From: Pochonia chlamydosporia 170
Lineage: Eukaryota > Ascomycota > Sordariomycetes > Hypocreales > Clavicipitaceae
Direction of reading: 5' to 3'
DNA length: 64,000 bases
Assembly (NCBI RefSeq): GCF_001653235.2
Contig: NC_035791.1
Coordinates: 2,914,001-2,978,000 of the forward strand
The notes under the pieces were generated by a model. The model did not search any database. It had not been told where the DNA came from and was given only the letters and a program-made list of their open reading frames with translations. The position numbers and the translations under genes are program-made. Within the stretch, counting starts at the first letter, position 1, and each line of letters starts with the position of its first letter. Positions 11,853 through 23,800 of this stretch are shown here, in pieces.

Positions 11853-14800
11853 GATGTCGGCGGCGGAGTTTGCGCAATATAACTGTTGTTGGCATTGTTT
11901 GTCACTCAAAAATGCATCTGTGAATGTCTGCGGTTGCGAGTGGATCCTCACGTGGTGAAGGCAGTTGCATTTACAATTGAAGGTGTTTCCAATAGCTAGG
12001 CTTTTTTCCACCTCATACATCTCCTAAAAGGCATGATAACATTGTAAGTTGTGTCCGAATCGGAAACATAACATGAATTCGTGTGTAACAGCACTCTAGT
12101 GTAAGAGGCGAGATTATCACCGCCAAGCGAAGACTTTAGTCCAGGACAACTTCACTCCACCCAATGCAGACCAACAAAAGCACGCTGACGATATTTCTAA
12201 TACCAGCACAAAAGTCCGAAGTATTCTGTACAAGCATAGAAATTAATGCCCCAGTATAATTCCAGCATGTCGCGCAGCATACGGAATACGCTGAACCACA
12301 AAAATATATTAACTAATGTATTGCATGGCGAAACACCAGATGGACCAACATCTCGGCGACCATGATATTGGCTATCCACCTCCCCCATCGGGTCAATATT
12401 TCCCAACGACAAGCAATAACTCACCCAATCCACCATCAACCGTGCGCATACTCCGTAGCAAGAGGTTCTTCGGCAACATGCCTCGCAAGCGAGCCCCATT
12501 CCTCATTACGCCTCCTTCAGCCGCACGATTTGACAGCTCCTCCAAAGCCCAAAGCTCGATTTACCTGCCCTCCCAAAGCCGTGCGCGATTCAAGCCAGAA
12601 CATGAACGGCTGAAACAGCATGCCACAATGGTCAGTGCCATGCCCGCAACCACTCAAAAAGTCTCCATCTTGACATTTCACAAGCTGGTGGCAGGTTTGG
12701 CAGGTATGTTGCCAAGCCGCGCGCTCGTCGAGTCAGTGCCATACGGGTGGCGGTCCATCAAAGCACAGCAAAAGCCCTTGATAATCAACAAATGCACGCC
12801 ATTAGACAAGTGGACACGGAGATGAGGTTGCTCCGTAAAAAAAGGTTCACTATTGAATATCACTTTGGTGATGGACAAGTCCAGTCAATGCAGCGGCGCC
12901 AAAACTAAACGTCTCAGTTAGGCCAATTTCAATATGCATCAACTACGACGTAAAGAGAAGCCCGCTGCACCCATCGCCAGATGTACGGAGCAATACTCGC
13001 ATTGATGTGTCATTCATATCCCCAGGCCTATCTGCCAGTCCTCGAGACAATAGCTACCGGGGCGAGGGAACGAACCCCCGAAAAGAGATGAACCATCAAT
13101 TCGTCCAACTACCGACATTACCTTGCCAGCGCCAGCTTTTCGGCACTGCGAAACAGACGTGGTATTGGACACAACCAGGAAGAAGAAAGTGTTGCAACAT
13201 GACAAAAGTGATAGACATTGCAGGTGTTCATCACTACTCAACCGCCACCACCAAAGGGTCATAGCACCGCAACACCAAAACATTTCAAATCTAACCTGGC
13301 CTAACCTAACCTAACCTAACCGGCCGGGGAAGCTGGAAAGATGGTCCCGGCTCGGCCAACTTTTTAGCAGTCAAGCAGTGGGTGATCTGTCTGCTCCATC
13401 GTGCTCAATTCTCAGGAACAGGGTCTCGAGGGGGCCAGGGCTGGCACGGACAACCTTCTTCCCGGCCACTTAGCGCACCTGGTTACCGGGCCCAAAGGAC
13501 AGAGCAGGGTCTTTGGCCGAAGGTTTTTTATCATGTCTCTCTCTTCCACCAGGGGGGGTGTACTTGGACCCGTTGCCATCGTGCTTGGGAAACCCACGTC
13601 GTCACACAGACACCCCCCATGTGCTGAGGTAGAGACAGAGATATCACCGGAGCCAAGTTCCGCCCAAGTGACGAGTGTCTTTCTGGCGTCCCACGAACGC
13701 CAAACACCACGAGGAAATTTGAGTGCTCTGAGACTTGCATATGTACAATACATGAAACTCCGTAAGACCAGTGTTCAACGTCGTGACGGGGGACACTTCA
13801 AAAACAACGTGTTCACTATCAAATTCAACTAATGGCACTAACAGTTGTAGGGAAGAGAAATCCTCCGTGGTCCAACTGAACGGTAGTTCTCCTAGTGCCT
13901 TTTCTTTCTAGAAGGCCGTTCCAAATTTCCTATAGTGAGACCTTTTGTTTTATAACATCCCACGCCACAACGCAACGGCGCCCGCGGACAAAAGAAAGTA
14001 CAAGAAGGTATATTCAATTATTCACCTAGCCACGGGAGCCAATACTCCGTAATAGCATGTTCGTTGGAAGTGGACTGCAAATCCAACGTGCCACTCCAAG
14101 AATAGCTTCGGCCGATACAAGCACTCCGTCTCGTCCGTGGTAATTTCAAATATTTGGGCAATATCGCCACCGAGGGCCCGGAAACGAAAATGACATGTGC
14201 ACGAGAATACATGTTCGTCAAGTCAAGTACAAGGCAAAATTCTGTCTCGTCGCTGTCATATCCCAAAAAAAATAGCCAACCTGGTTGGACTCCATCGGGC
14301 GCTCCGGGGAAAGGGGAAATTACAATATCACCAGCCCTCTCCAAGCGGACATGGGTCGTCATAGGTCCCCCAAGTCCCCCAGGCACCATTTAGCTGCTCC
14401 CGCTCAAGGGTGCCAGGGGTTGAGGGGACATGACATGGGGACTATTTTGCCACTGTTTTAGCTGTTGGTATCCATCATCCCAATTATGAGGCTTGATAGT
14501 ACTTCTCCACCGGTACGGCCCTCGTTCAAGTTTGGACCCGCCGCCCACGACTAGTCCTAGCCTCCATGGTGCCTTTGACTGATATTCGCTCGACGATATT
14601 CTGCGTCGTGGGCTAGTCTGGAAGTGGTTAACTTGCATCCACAGAGCTGGTAGGTGGGATCACCCTTGTAAACCTGCCAAAAGGGCTTGAAGGCGTCCCC
14701 TCCCAAGCCGTGGTGTCGGGTCAAGGACCACATGGAGGTCATGGCTGTCGAAGCCTGCTATCCCATCTTCATCTCGACTGGGGGAGCTTTGTCGTTTGGC

Positions 14801-16060
14801 GTACCTGTAAGACAAGGGCAGAATTGATACCCATGCCCTAGCACCTGGATGGTGTCCTAGGCTGTTTTTTTGCCACGGCCTTGGATAAACCCTAGCAAAC
14901 AGTCATCCTTGGGATCTTACGAGTCGTGGGTTTGAAACCAGGAATAAGTTGGCGTGAACCACTGGCTCGTCCGTTCTTTCTCGTCTAATGATCAGGGTCT
15001 TGGGCGATGCAGGCGGGGGCATCGATGGCAGAAGATTTTATTATGCTCATCCTTGTATTCCGTATTGCTGCCCTTGTCCATGGAAGCCGGATACTGCGGG
15101 AAGAGCTTTTCGCGGTACGGGCCATGAGGTAAATCTGATGGAGTGGACAAGGGAAGCAAGCCCATACAAGTTCCAGGGTTGCGAGGGAGCACGATATCAT
15201 CACTGCTGAGAGTAAAAGGCAAAGAGACAGAGCACGAGAGCAAGAGAGGGCAATGATTTTGTGGCAGCAGAGTCAAATTTGTTGTTCAATATTGCAATAA
15301 AGTTCTAATGCTGTACACTAATGTACGACAGGATGTGACCTGCGAGTCGTGACTTGTGACCAGCACACTGATATCACCAACTGACTGATCGAGTAAATGA
15401 AAAAAATCATAGCAGAGCAACGCTCAACTAGAAACAAGAAGCAATAGAAAGAAATAAAAAACAAAAACACGTGAAGGTGCAAAGGCAAAAGATAGCCACC
15501 ACTGCTTCCCGGTTGTGTTTCAAACCGATCAGGGCCAGTCTAGTCCCCTTCTCGGCTTGTAAGAGATTACAACGAGCGTAAAGAAAGCGACAAAAGCTGC
15601 CACCATACCCAGGAATGGCTTTCCCAAACATCCTGGGCGAATTGCAAAAACCACCACGCACGCCAGTTCCGTTTGATCCAAGATAAAAATCCTCCCCACT
15701 TGTCCAGCCAAAGCATTCTGTAAATAAATAAACTTTTTTCTTTTGGTCATGATGCAGCGTCGAAACAAACACTTTGTCCTCCCGAGAAGCAGTGTCAACA
15801 GGAAGTGTTGAAATTGATACAAGAATCGAAAGTGTAAATGCAAGTCATAAAACGCTTGTTGCTGTGCAAATGTGTTTTTTGTTGTCTCCAACCGTCTACC
15901 AAAGTGTACCCTATCTGACCAAGCACATGACAACGGAAATATGTGTTGGCAGCGAGAAAGAAGTGCGTAAAAGGAAGAATAAGTATGTTGAAGAATGGGT
16001 GTCGATTTAGGCCAAAGAGTGTGCCATGATCAACGTGTAGTGTTGCATCTCAACGGAGCC
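11853..16060. other. Gene-poor stretch between DPH6 and MSN2
   Basis: 4.2 kb without a credible gene. It contains the DPH6 promoter on the left and the presumed 3' untranslated region of MSN2 on the right. Open frames of up to about 170 codons (for example 12316-12825, plus) have no recognisable domain, and that one is crossed by an ATACTCCGTA motif typical of non-coding DNA here. Other copies of the motif lie at 12983-12992 and 14042-14051. A CTAAC pentanucleotide repeat lies at 13301-13320. I checked tRNA-like B-box sequences near 13070 and 14935 and could not fold either into a tRNA. Confidence 0.55.
13301..13320. repeat. (CTAAC)4 pentanucleotide repeat
   Basis: Four perfect copies of CTAAC, preceded by a degenerate copy at 13291-13297. 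It resembles, but is not, the fungal telomere repeat CCCTAA, which has a six-base period. Confidence 0.9.
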
Positions 16061-17786
16061 TTAATCGGAACGCTTTCGCTTCTTCTTGCCGTTGTCACTA
16101 GCTTCTTCTGAAGACAGCTCGCTCGCGCTGCCAGGGACCTCGGAGGCAATCTGGAAGAGAACCTTGCCGTAGTTTCCGTATTCATCTACCGGTGCACCAG
16201 CAACCATGCCACCTTCATATGTGGAAGGATCGGTGTTTTCAATGATGTTCATGACGATAGCACCGCCACTGGAGTGGGTGCGAGCGTGCTGAGCGAGGTT
16301 GTCGCTTCGTGAAAATTTCTTGCCACACTCATTGCATTCAAAAGGCTTCTCTTGTGTGTGCAGGGATCGATAGTGACGCTTCAAGTGTTCTTGGCGGCGG
16401 AAACGTCGGTTGCAAAGGTCACAAACGAACGTCTTTGAAGGGTCCTCAGTCAATGACTGCTTGCGACCACGGCGGTTGGTGGGAGCTTGCAGTGGAGCAG
16501 ATGGGGTGTCGGCTTCAGCAGATGAGTTGGAGTCGGAGGGCACGGGAGAGGCTGCTTGGTCTGACATCTCTTCAACTTCAGCGGTCTGGTTGTCAGCTGC
16601 AGCAGTGTTGATGACAGGTTCCACGGTTCGGTCGTCCTTGTTGTTGGTCTTCTTTTGGCGCTTGTCCTTGTGGCTATCCTCACCAGCTTCAACGCTCGTG
16701 GGAGGGCTGGGGAGAGAGGGAAACTGGAAAGTGTCGTTCTCGTCAAAGCTAAAGTCGTCGTCGCCAATGAAGCTGCCGTGTCCCAAAGAGACAACAGATG
16801 AGCCGGTGCACGCTCGAGGTCGAGACGCCTCACCAGACTTCACCAAGTTGGACAGCTCGTCCTCAGATTCAAAATCGGAAAGCTCCTCGAAAGCAGGCAG
16901 ACCGCTTGCAATAGCAGGGCTGAAGTCAAATGCAGGCTGGGACAGGACCGACGTGTCAATAGACCCCTGCTCTAAAGACTTGACTTCTTCCTCGCCAAAG
17001 TTGTTGAGGTTGAATTCCGGGGCCAGAGTTGGGTTAGACGAGGCAGAAACAGTCAAATTGCGCGGGTCGCAGAAGTCGACGTCGTTCTCAGAGGACACAG
17101 ATCTGGCGTACGGTGCAGGTGACGGAGACAAAGATGGGCAAGAAATGTTTGACAAATCACTTGCCGTGCTGCTAAGCGAGGGAATCCTGGACGGTTGAGA
17201 GTGAATGAAAACTGCCCAAAAAACAGCACATTAGCCACATGGACAACTAAGCAAGGCAAAACACAAACGGAGCCCCGTTGGTCAAGGCACCACGCGTTTG
17301 CATGCGAATTTAGTCAGAAAAAAAAATGTACTAACCTGGTGTCATTGGTGGTGAGCCACAGCTAGCCCAGTCAAGGATTGAGCTCTCGATAGACTCAAAT
17401 CCCGACTTTGCAACGCCAAGGCCATCCAAACCGGAGAACATTGGGTTCAACGGGGTCTGGAGCACATCGCAGCTCTTCGGACTGCCGACTGCACTGCCCG
17501 TGGTAGACAATGGCGGCGTGGAAGGGAAGTAGGGGTTGTCACCAAATTCCGTTTCCAGCATGATGGCAGGCTTATAGCTGGTAGGGGGCGGCGATCCTGT
17601 TGGCGTCAAGACGGCCGGACCATTTCCGAACATAGCTGGCTGTTGCGAGCAAGATGAACCGGGTCTAGAGTAGGCAGGCGAGGCGGGAGCCACGGCTTGG
17701 TACATGCCCAGCTTTTGTTGAGCAAAGTTGGCTCTGTTGAAGACAGGTTTTTGTTGTACAGTTTGAGGCATCATGCTTGATTCCAT
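16061..17786 (-). CDS. MSN2: Msn2/Seb1-type C2H2 zinc-finger stress transcription factor
   Basis: Exons 17336-17786 and 16061-17211 give 533 residues, joined across a 124-nt intron with a GTTAGT donor and CAG acceptor. The C-terminus has two tandem C2H2 fingers at about residues 414-463 ([17 protein letters not shown], then [17 protein letters not shown]). This is the pair that lets Msn2/4 and Seb1 proteins bind the stress element AGGGG. A basic stretch, RRGRKQSL, just before the fingers (about 397-404) fits a protein kinase A site within a nuclear localisation signal; this is inferred from yeast Msn2. The first 390 residues are Ser/Pro-rich and acidic in places, as expected for an activation region. 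A basic tail, KKKRKR, ends the protein. A probable 5'-leader intron ends just upstream of the ATG (CTAAC branch, TAG acceptor near 17797; GTACGC donor near 17866). The gene is expected to govern general stress, osmotic and heat responses. Confidence 0.92.
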
Positions 17787-17796
17787 TTTGAATTTG

Positions 17797-17866
17797 TCTA
17801 TTACATGATAGTTAGTCGATGACACCCAAGTCTATATATCAAGCAGCAGTCCAGTTATGGTGCGTA
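17797..17866 (-). other. Probable 5'-leader intron of MSN2
   Basis: On the minus strand a GTACGC donor near 17866 is followed about 70 nt later by CTAACTATCATGTAATAG, a branch point and acceptor placed 11 nt before the chosen ATG. An alternative upstream start in a short open frame from 17825 would read through this, so the coordinates are approximate. Confidence 0.55.
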
Positions 17867-20800
17867 CCAAAAGTAGCAATTGTGTTTTTTTTTTGTGGCG
17901 TTTTGTTTCTTGGCTATTCGCGGTTGATATTAAGTAATTGGTAATATAGTTCTTTATAACTTCGTGTGCTTTCGTTTCGTAAATCGATTAAGTATTGTAT
18001 TATACAGTAGCAAGAGCTGGAGAGAGGCTTGGTCAAAACGACGGCTGTTCGACGACTCTTAGGTTCTTCGACAATGAATGGACGGCAGTCAACTTGATTA
18101 GATCAAGATGCTGACTATTGTTTTGGTGACTCGGCACGGTTGGGTATGTTGTACACGGCAACTCTTCATCCGATCCTGTAAGGGAAGACAGGCAGACGAC
18201 AGAGGATATCCAGAGGGGAGGGATGAGGGTGTTGGAAATGAGAGGACTGGAAATCTCCAAGTGGACGAGATGTTCCAAGTTAAAGTAGAGGCGCGAGTTC
18301 ACACAAGAATGGAAAAAGAAGGAAGAACCGAGAGGGTATTGAAAAAAGAACACAAAGATCAAAAAGCACCAGATCCGACCGGGTTGTCGATCCACGAAAG
18401 ACCAAGTCTGAGGTGGTGACGGGGTCCGTGAGGCATAAGTACAAAGTCGAGCCCAAAGATCAACGCCAGCGTCGCCAGCGTCGCCAGACCATCCAAGAGA
18501 CGACCGACACCGATAGACGTGGTCCAAGTGGGAACCTCTCAAAGTTGCCTCCACGCTTGTCTCACTCGCGAAGTCGACCAGGGTGGGCATTGGCAAGGGT
18601 CCGTCAAGCGGGCAAGGCGGCACAGTCTTCCTGAGAGGAACACCCCTGTCGACGGGAGTGTCTGGGGTGGGCAGATTGAAGACACTGTTGACTTTGAGCA
18701 TGGAAGCCCGAGCTCGTACCGGCGAGAAGTCGAAGAGATGGTGTGTGGGTACCGGTGGTGAGTACTTGAGTACTCGAGGGCCTGGGATGGGATGGGCTGG
18801 TTTGGCTGGGCAGGGCTTGGACCAACGCCGACAGGACAGCAGAGGACAGGCCAAGGCGTGGGTGTCGCAGCGGGTGGTGGATGTACCTTTCTGTCGTGGA
18901 GAGAGGTGTGGGTGTTAGAGGATGAATGGTGTGGTTCTGCCAGAAAATAAATGGTGTGTTGGTGGAGGATGGCATCAAATCAATGGCCAGTGGGCGTACG
19001 AGATGGGACCTGGCCTTGGGCGTGTGGATGCCAATCTTTGGTTTGAGCTTTAGCTCTCAACTGGCTCTGACTCTGCCTCTTCCTCTGGCGCTCTCTGGTC
19101 CCAGAGGTCATCAATGTTGAGTCTCGCCTGTTGCGCGTGCGTGAGAAGACAAGATGGGTGAGACTACCAAGACGACGGGTGGAGGGACGTGAAATGTCTG
19201 ATGTGACTCTTTTTTTTTTTTTTTTTTGGCCCTCCTAGATTGTGTGATGACTTTGGTGGTCTGTCACTTGTTGAGAAGTAGAGCCTGTCTCTGCGCGCAC
19301 AGAGCAGTCTGGTCGGTTACTTTGGTGAGTGTTGACGCAACACCATTACTCAAACCAATGGAGCATGAGAATCATCACATCACGACCTCATTCTCTTATA
19401 CCACTCGGGCAAATACAACTGGTCATGACATTTCTTGCCCGCCACCACCCCGTTGCACTTATCCTTCTCAATGGTCAACTCCAAAACTAGCTAGAGCTAC
19501 TCAGGACATGACGGCCGTGTTCCTGGCGTGTTGGCATGGACGCTGGGACGCCATTCGAAGTCTTCAAGAGGTTTGGAAACACCAGAAACAGCACCGAGGC
19601 CTGTTTGGTACAAGCTGCCCGTCCCCGGCATATGAATGGCCCCATTGACTTGAACAAACAGCCCAATCACTTGGCTTATGGCGGCCGCCATCGAGATTGA
19701 CCAGCAGCTCTTGGGTGATGAGATTGCCACTGATGGCTTTCACAGCCTATTGCTCTGGTGGATAACCAGCTGGATGGCTCTGGATTTGTGGGCGAGACGG
19801 ACAGAACGAGCATGGCGCAGCCACTGGGACGGATTCTCATTCTAATTCTGGACCAACCCGTCACTCACCCTGGCAGTCTTGTCAGTCCATCCCCGGACGT
19901 GCACAAGGCCTGTGATGCAAATCTGTTGGAGTGGGATCAAGTCAGGTACCTGCTGGGCCTTGGTCAACCACATGAATATTCAGGTACCAGATTGACATTT
20001 CCAGGAAGAAAGACGCCTGACGGATTAAATTTCGTTCCCTGCCTCCGGTTCACCGGTGGAAGATTCAACTTGACTCAACGGATCAAATCCCATATCGGCC
20101 ATCGGCAAATTGTTCCTTTTTGTTCTGGTAACTGTGGAGAGGAGCTGAGAACTCTGGAAGCAAAAACACCTGGATATCAAAGGCGAATGAACAATGTGCC
20201 TCACCGATTGCAGCATCTGCAGTCTGGTCTGGTTGATTCTCAAAGAGGCCACCTCGACCACTTCCCACTTTTGCTGGCATGTGTTGGATCCATACTTTCC
20301 AGTGCAATACCGGTACCTTTTCACTTCCCGTCTCGTTTTAATGCAAATGGCCGTCAGCCACCTCGGTCACCCACTTATTCAGGTTCGCGCATGCAAATAC
20401 GGAGCACTTTGTGCGCTCTCGACCCTCATCATCCCACCACTCACCACCAGGCACAACCACACAAAACCAAATGCAGGCTGCCTCTCTGCGTCTCTCTGCG
20501 CGCCTGTGTTTCTTTTCTGGTGCCGTTTTTATGACGCTGGTTGGTGCAAGGTGTCCACTTTGCACAGAGAGGAGGGTCCTTGTCACAGGTCTTGCATAAC
20601 CCTGCATTGTGATAGGACCGTCCGAGCAACCATCCAGCGTGCACAAAGCCGCCGTGTGTGTGTCTCTGAAGCGCATCTGCCAGCTTGAGCCAAAAAATGT
20701 GCGTCCTACCACAGTCATTGGAGCGTCACAGTGAGCGCAAGGCGATTTGATGCCTCTCAGCTCTGCAGGTGCGCTGGGGGCCCGAGAGCTGCTGCTTTGT

Positions 20801-23800
20801 GTTTGGTTTTTGTGGTGGTGTGGACGTCACATTGGAGTGCGATGCCCTTCAAATGTTCAACCAATGCAAGGCACCAGGCATTGTCAGTCCAGGTCGGGAT
20901 ATATGGTCATGTTCCAAACTCGGCTGTGCCTTGACGCCGTTTTTTCTATACTTGGCGTTTATCACGCCTCCATCCGGCGTCTTGCAATACAACTATCGAG
21001 AGCTGTGGCTGCACCAGTTGACGACAATCAGCGCTTGATGCTCGACTAAGATCAAAATCATGGCCAAGGTGGGGTGATGCCGAGGGCCAGGAAGCGAGCA
21101 GCATGATGCCGTTGTATCATGGCAGACATTGGAGCGGAGCAATTTTCATGTACAGATATTCGTACTGACGGCGATCTGCATCATCTTGCCTTGGTTCAAC
21201 GCACCCGGCAGTGTGGTGTAAGTGCTCCATCTAGTCCATGTAAGCGAAAGATTTGGGTTCGGCCATGACCACTCATGAACCCCACGATGTTTGGCGGTTA
21301 TTGATTGATGTCTGGTAGCAACCTTCCCTGCCTTGATGATGCCCTTCCCTTCATTCCCTTTCGTCAATCCTCGCACATCATCTCTCCAGGTTGTGTGGTG
21401 TGGGTTGTGCGCCTTGCATTGGCTTGTGCATGCATGCCCAAGGACATGTGCAGCGCCGTGTCCTGCGAGCTGATGAACATAAATTGGAGCATAGCCGATC
21501 ATGGCTGCCACTGAGTGGAGCGTGTTCTGTTTTATGCGCGCAGCCAGTCGTCATCGTGTCGTTTCACAGTCGTCCAAGTGCAGACTACTGAGTAACTTTT
21601 GTGCAAATGGTCTGGTCCTTGCCCAGGATGGCTAGCGTCGCGGCGTGCATAGACCTGGGGTGGTTTATTTTCATTAGTTGTGCTATTCGGTCCAACCAGC
21701 AAAGGCAACCAGGCCATCCCATCCATCCAACTGCATCATCAAGCTGCACTTTCTGGACGGGTGGACCAAGGCGGCGGTGCAGGAGAGTTGGAGTGCGTAA
21801 CTGCCCTGCCATGTCACTGCCAATACGAGACATGCACACAAAAAAAGAACATTCATGTGCAACCTGACGAATGACAGGGAGAGAAAATTTTCAGCAGAGC
21901 AAGCGAAGAGATGAGAAACAATGAAGACCACCTCAATCCAACAGACCGGCAATTGTTGCCTTCTCGCGTACCGTTTTTGCCTTGAACTCGCGGCTCGTTT
22001 CTGTTTTAAACTACTACGACCACGACGGCGCATTGTCTTGTGCCGTCCTTCTTGGTGCAACGACGCTCCACCAGTGTGTGGGTGCAGCTAGTTCGCAAAA
22101 CCAAACATCAACGGAACTTGGTTGCCATCGCTTTTGGTCTTTGGCCTTGTCTTCTCACTCAAAGTGTCCATCCACAATGACGCCGGCGTTGGATTTGCTT
22201 CTCGCTTGGTCGCTTGGCTCTCAATCATTCAAGCCATCGAGACGCAGTGACCAAGTCTGCCCACTTTGCAAAATATACTAGTTTCCATCCCAATAGCGCC
22301 AAAAATTGACCAGCAAGCCCGCTGATGGAGTCACGGCTCGTCACGTTCGCTTGTCGCCGGCCCGTTATCCGCTGAAAGCTGGCCGGATTTCTGCTTCATC
22401 GGTTTCATATTCATCCCACGTTTGCTGAATTGGTTGTGGACTGGCACGACCTCTCGAGTCGACTCATGGTCAGTCGAGTCACGTCCACTTCTTCTCCGCC
22501 ACGCCCTCGGAGCAACCCTAAAATGTAAGGCGGTTGTCATGCACATCCACCAACTTCATGTGCCAAACAAGGAAGTGCATCAATGACCAGACTCTCGATG
22601 TCTGGCTTGATTCAGCTTTGTTCTTTGTTGGGGACAAAGTGCTCGTCATTCTTCTTTTGCGCCAGTGGGAAGATGCACTAGCTAACGTCTCGTCCTTGCA
22701 TATGGCTGCAGGTTTGCCTTGATGCAGCAAGTGGTTTGCCTGCAAGTTGAAGAGCAAAGGGCATTCACTGTTCTCGGTGTTGGCTCAACGTTTGCTATCG
22801 GTTGCGTACCTACTTGTCAAGAAATCCCTGTCGAATGAAGACAAAGATCTTAAGGGTCTGTGTACATGGATTGCCGTGGTAAATAAATCCTGGTCGTAAT
22901 GCTTGATATTCGTGCCTTTCACCTGTCAGCAATACCAACCCACTCAACTGTAAGTATTTTCAGCTGACATGTAATGCCACAACCTTTGATCCCTCAAAAG
23001 TGACGAACAACATGATCTGGTGAACATTTGCTGCTATGAATCATGACAATGTCTCTCTTCTCTTACGAATATCAAGGTTGATATTGCATGACTTGGTGCC
23101 AGTGTTGGCCAACAACAGTACGGGAATGCAAACTGCCATCAACAGAATAGGAATAGGTTGAAATAGATGTTCCAAGCTGCGGCCCGCTGATATGCATCCG
23201 TCTGTCAAGATGGTGGGTGGGGTCAATCAGTGGGCGAAGTGAAGCACTAACGATATGAAACAGACTCGAAAGATGGATCAGACTTGTCCAGTATCATGGA
23301 GACGGCGCCGCCATGAGAGTCATGCCAAACAGTACTCCATACAATAGCCAGTGATAAACCAGACTACGGAACTGCACCAGGAGGTACCGAGCATAGCACG
23401 GAGAACTGCGTATGGTAGTGTTCTTCGGCGGTGGAGTTCAGCTTTGGTCCACGGTGGCGATTCTTCACTTCGAATAACTGCTGGGATGCTCTGAGCGGCG
23501 ATCTTTTAGTGCCGGCCGAGTCGCAGACAAATCGCATCAATCCCAATGATGAAGTTGGAGGTCGAATGGAGTCGACGAAATGTTGGCTGCGTCCGTCGCT
23601 TTGTGAAAAGTTATCAACGACAAGACCGACTTATGCTTGGAGCTCAAGGCAGCGGGTGCTGTCCTATTGGCCAGATGCGGGGCTGCTCAACCTGAAACCT
23701 TAGCGTTGCATAAAACCTTCGATGGTGCAAGAGCCATAAAACGGTGCCTGAGCCATCGACAGAGAGAGTCTGGAGTTGTGGAGGCTTGTACTACTCCGGT

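Noticed and set aside
12316..12825. 169-codon open frame on the plus strand
   Set aside because: No domain, and an ATACTCCGTA motif lies inside it.
13291..13320. Internal telomere array
   Set aside because: The period is five (CTAAC), not the six-base CCCTAA repeat, and the run is only four perfect copies.
14920..14950. Possible tRNA T-arm (GGTTTGAAACC)
   Set aside because: No A box, acceptor stem or anticodon arm could be folded around it.
18033..18854. 273-codon open frame on the minus strand upstream of MSN2
   Set aside because: No family resemblance, phase and composition differ from coding neighbours, and it sits where the MSN2 leader and promoter are expected. Most likely chance or upstream-leader sequence.
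19758..20534. 258-codon open frame on the plus strand
   Set aside because: It opens at GTG rather than ATG, overlaps long frames in other phases, and shows no recognisable domain.
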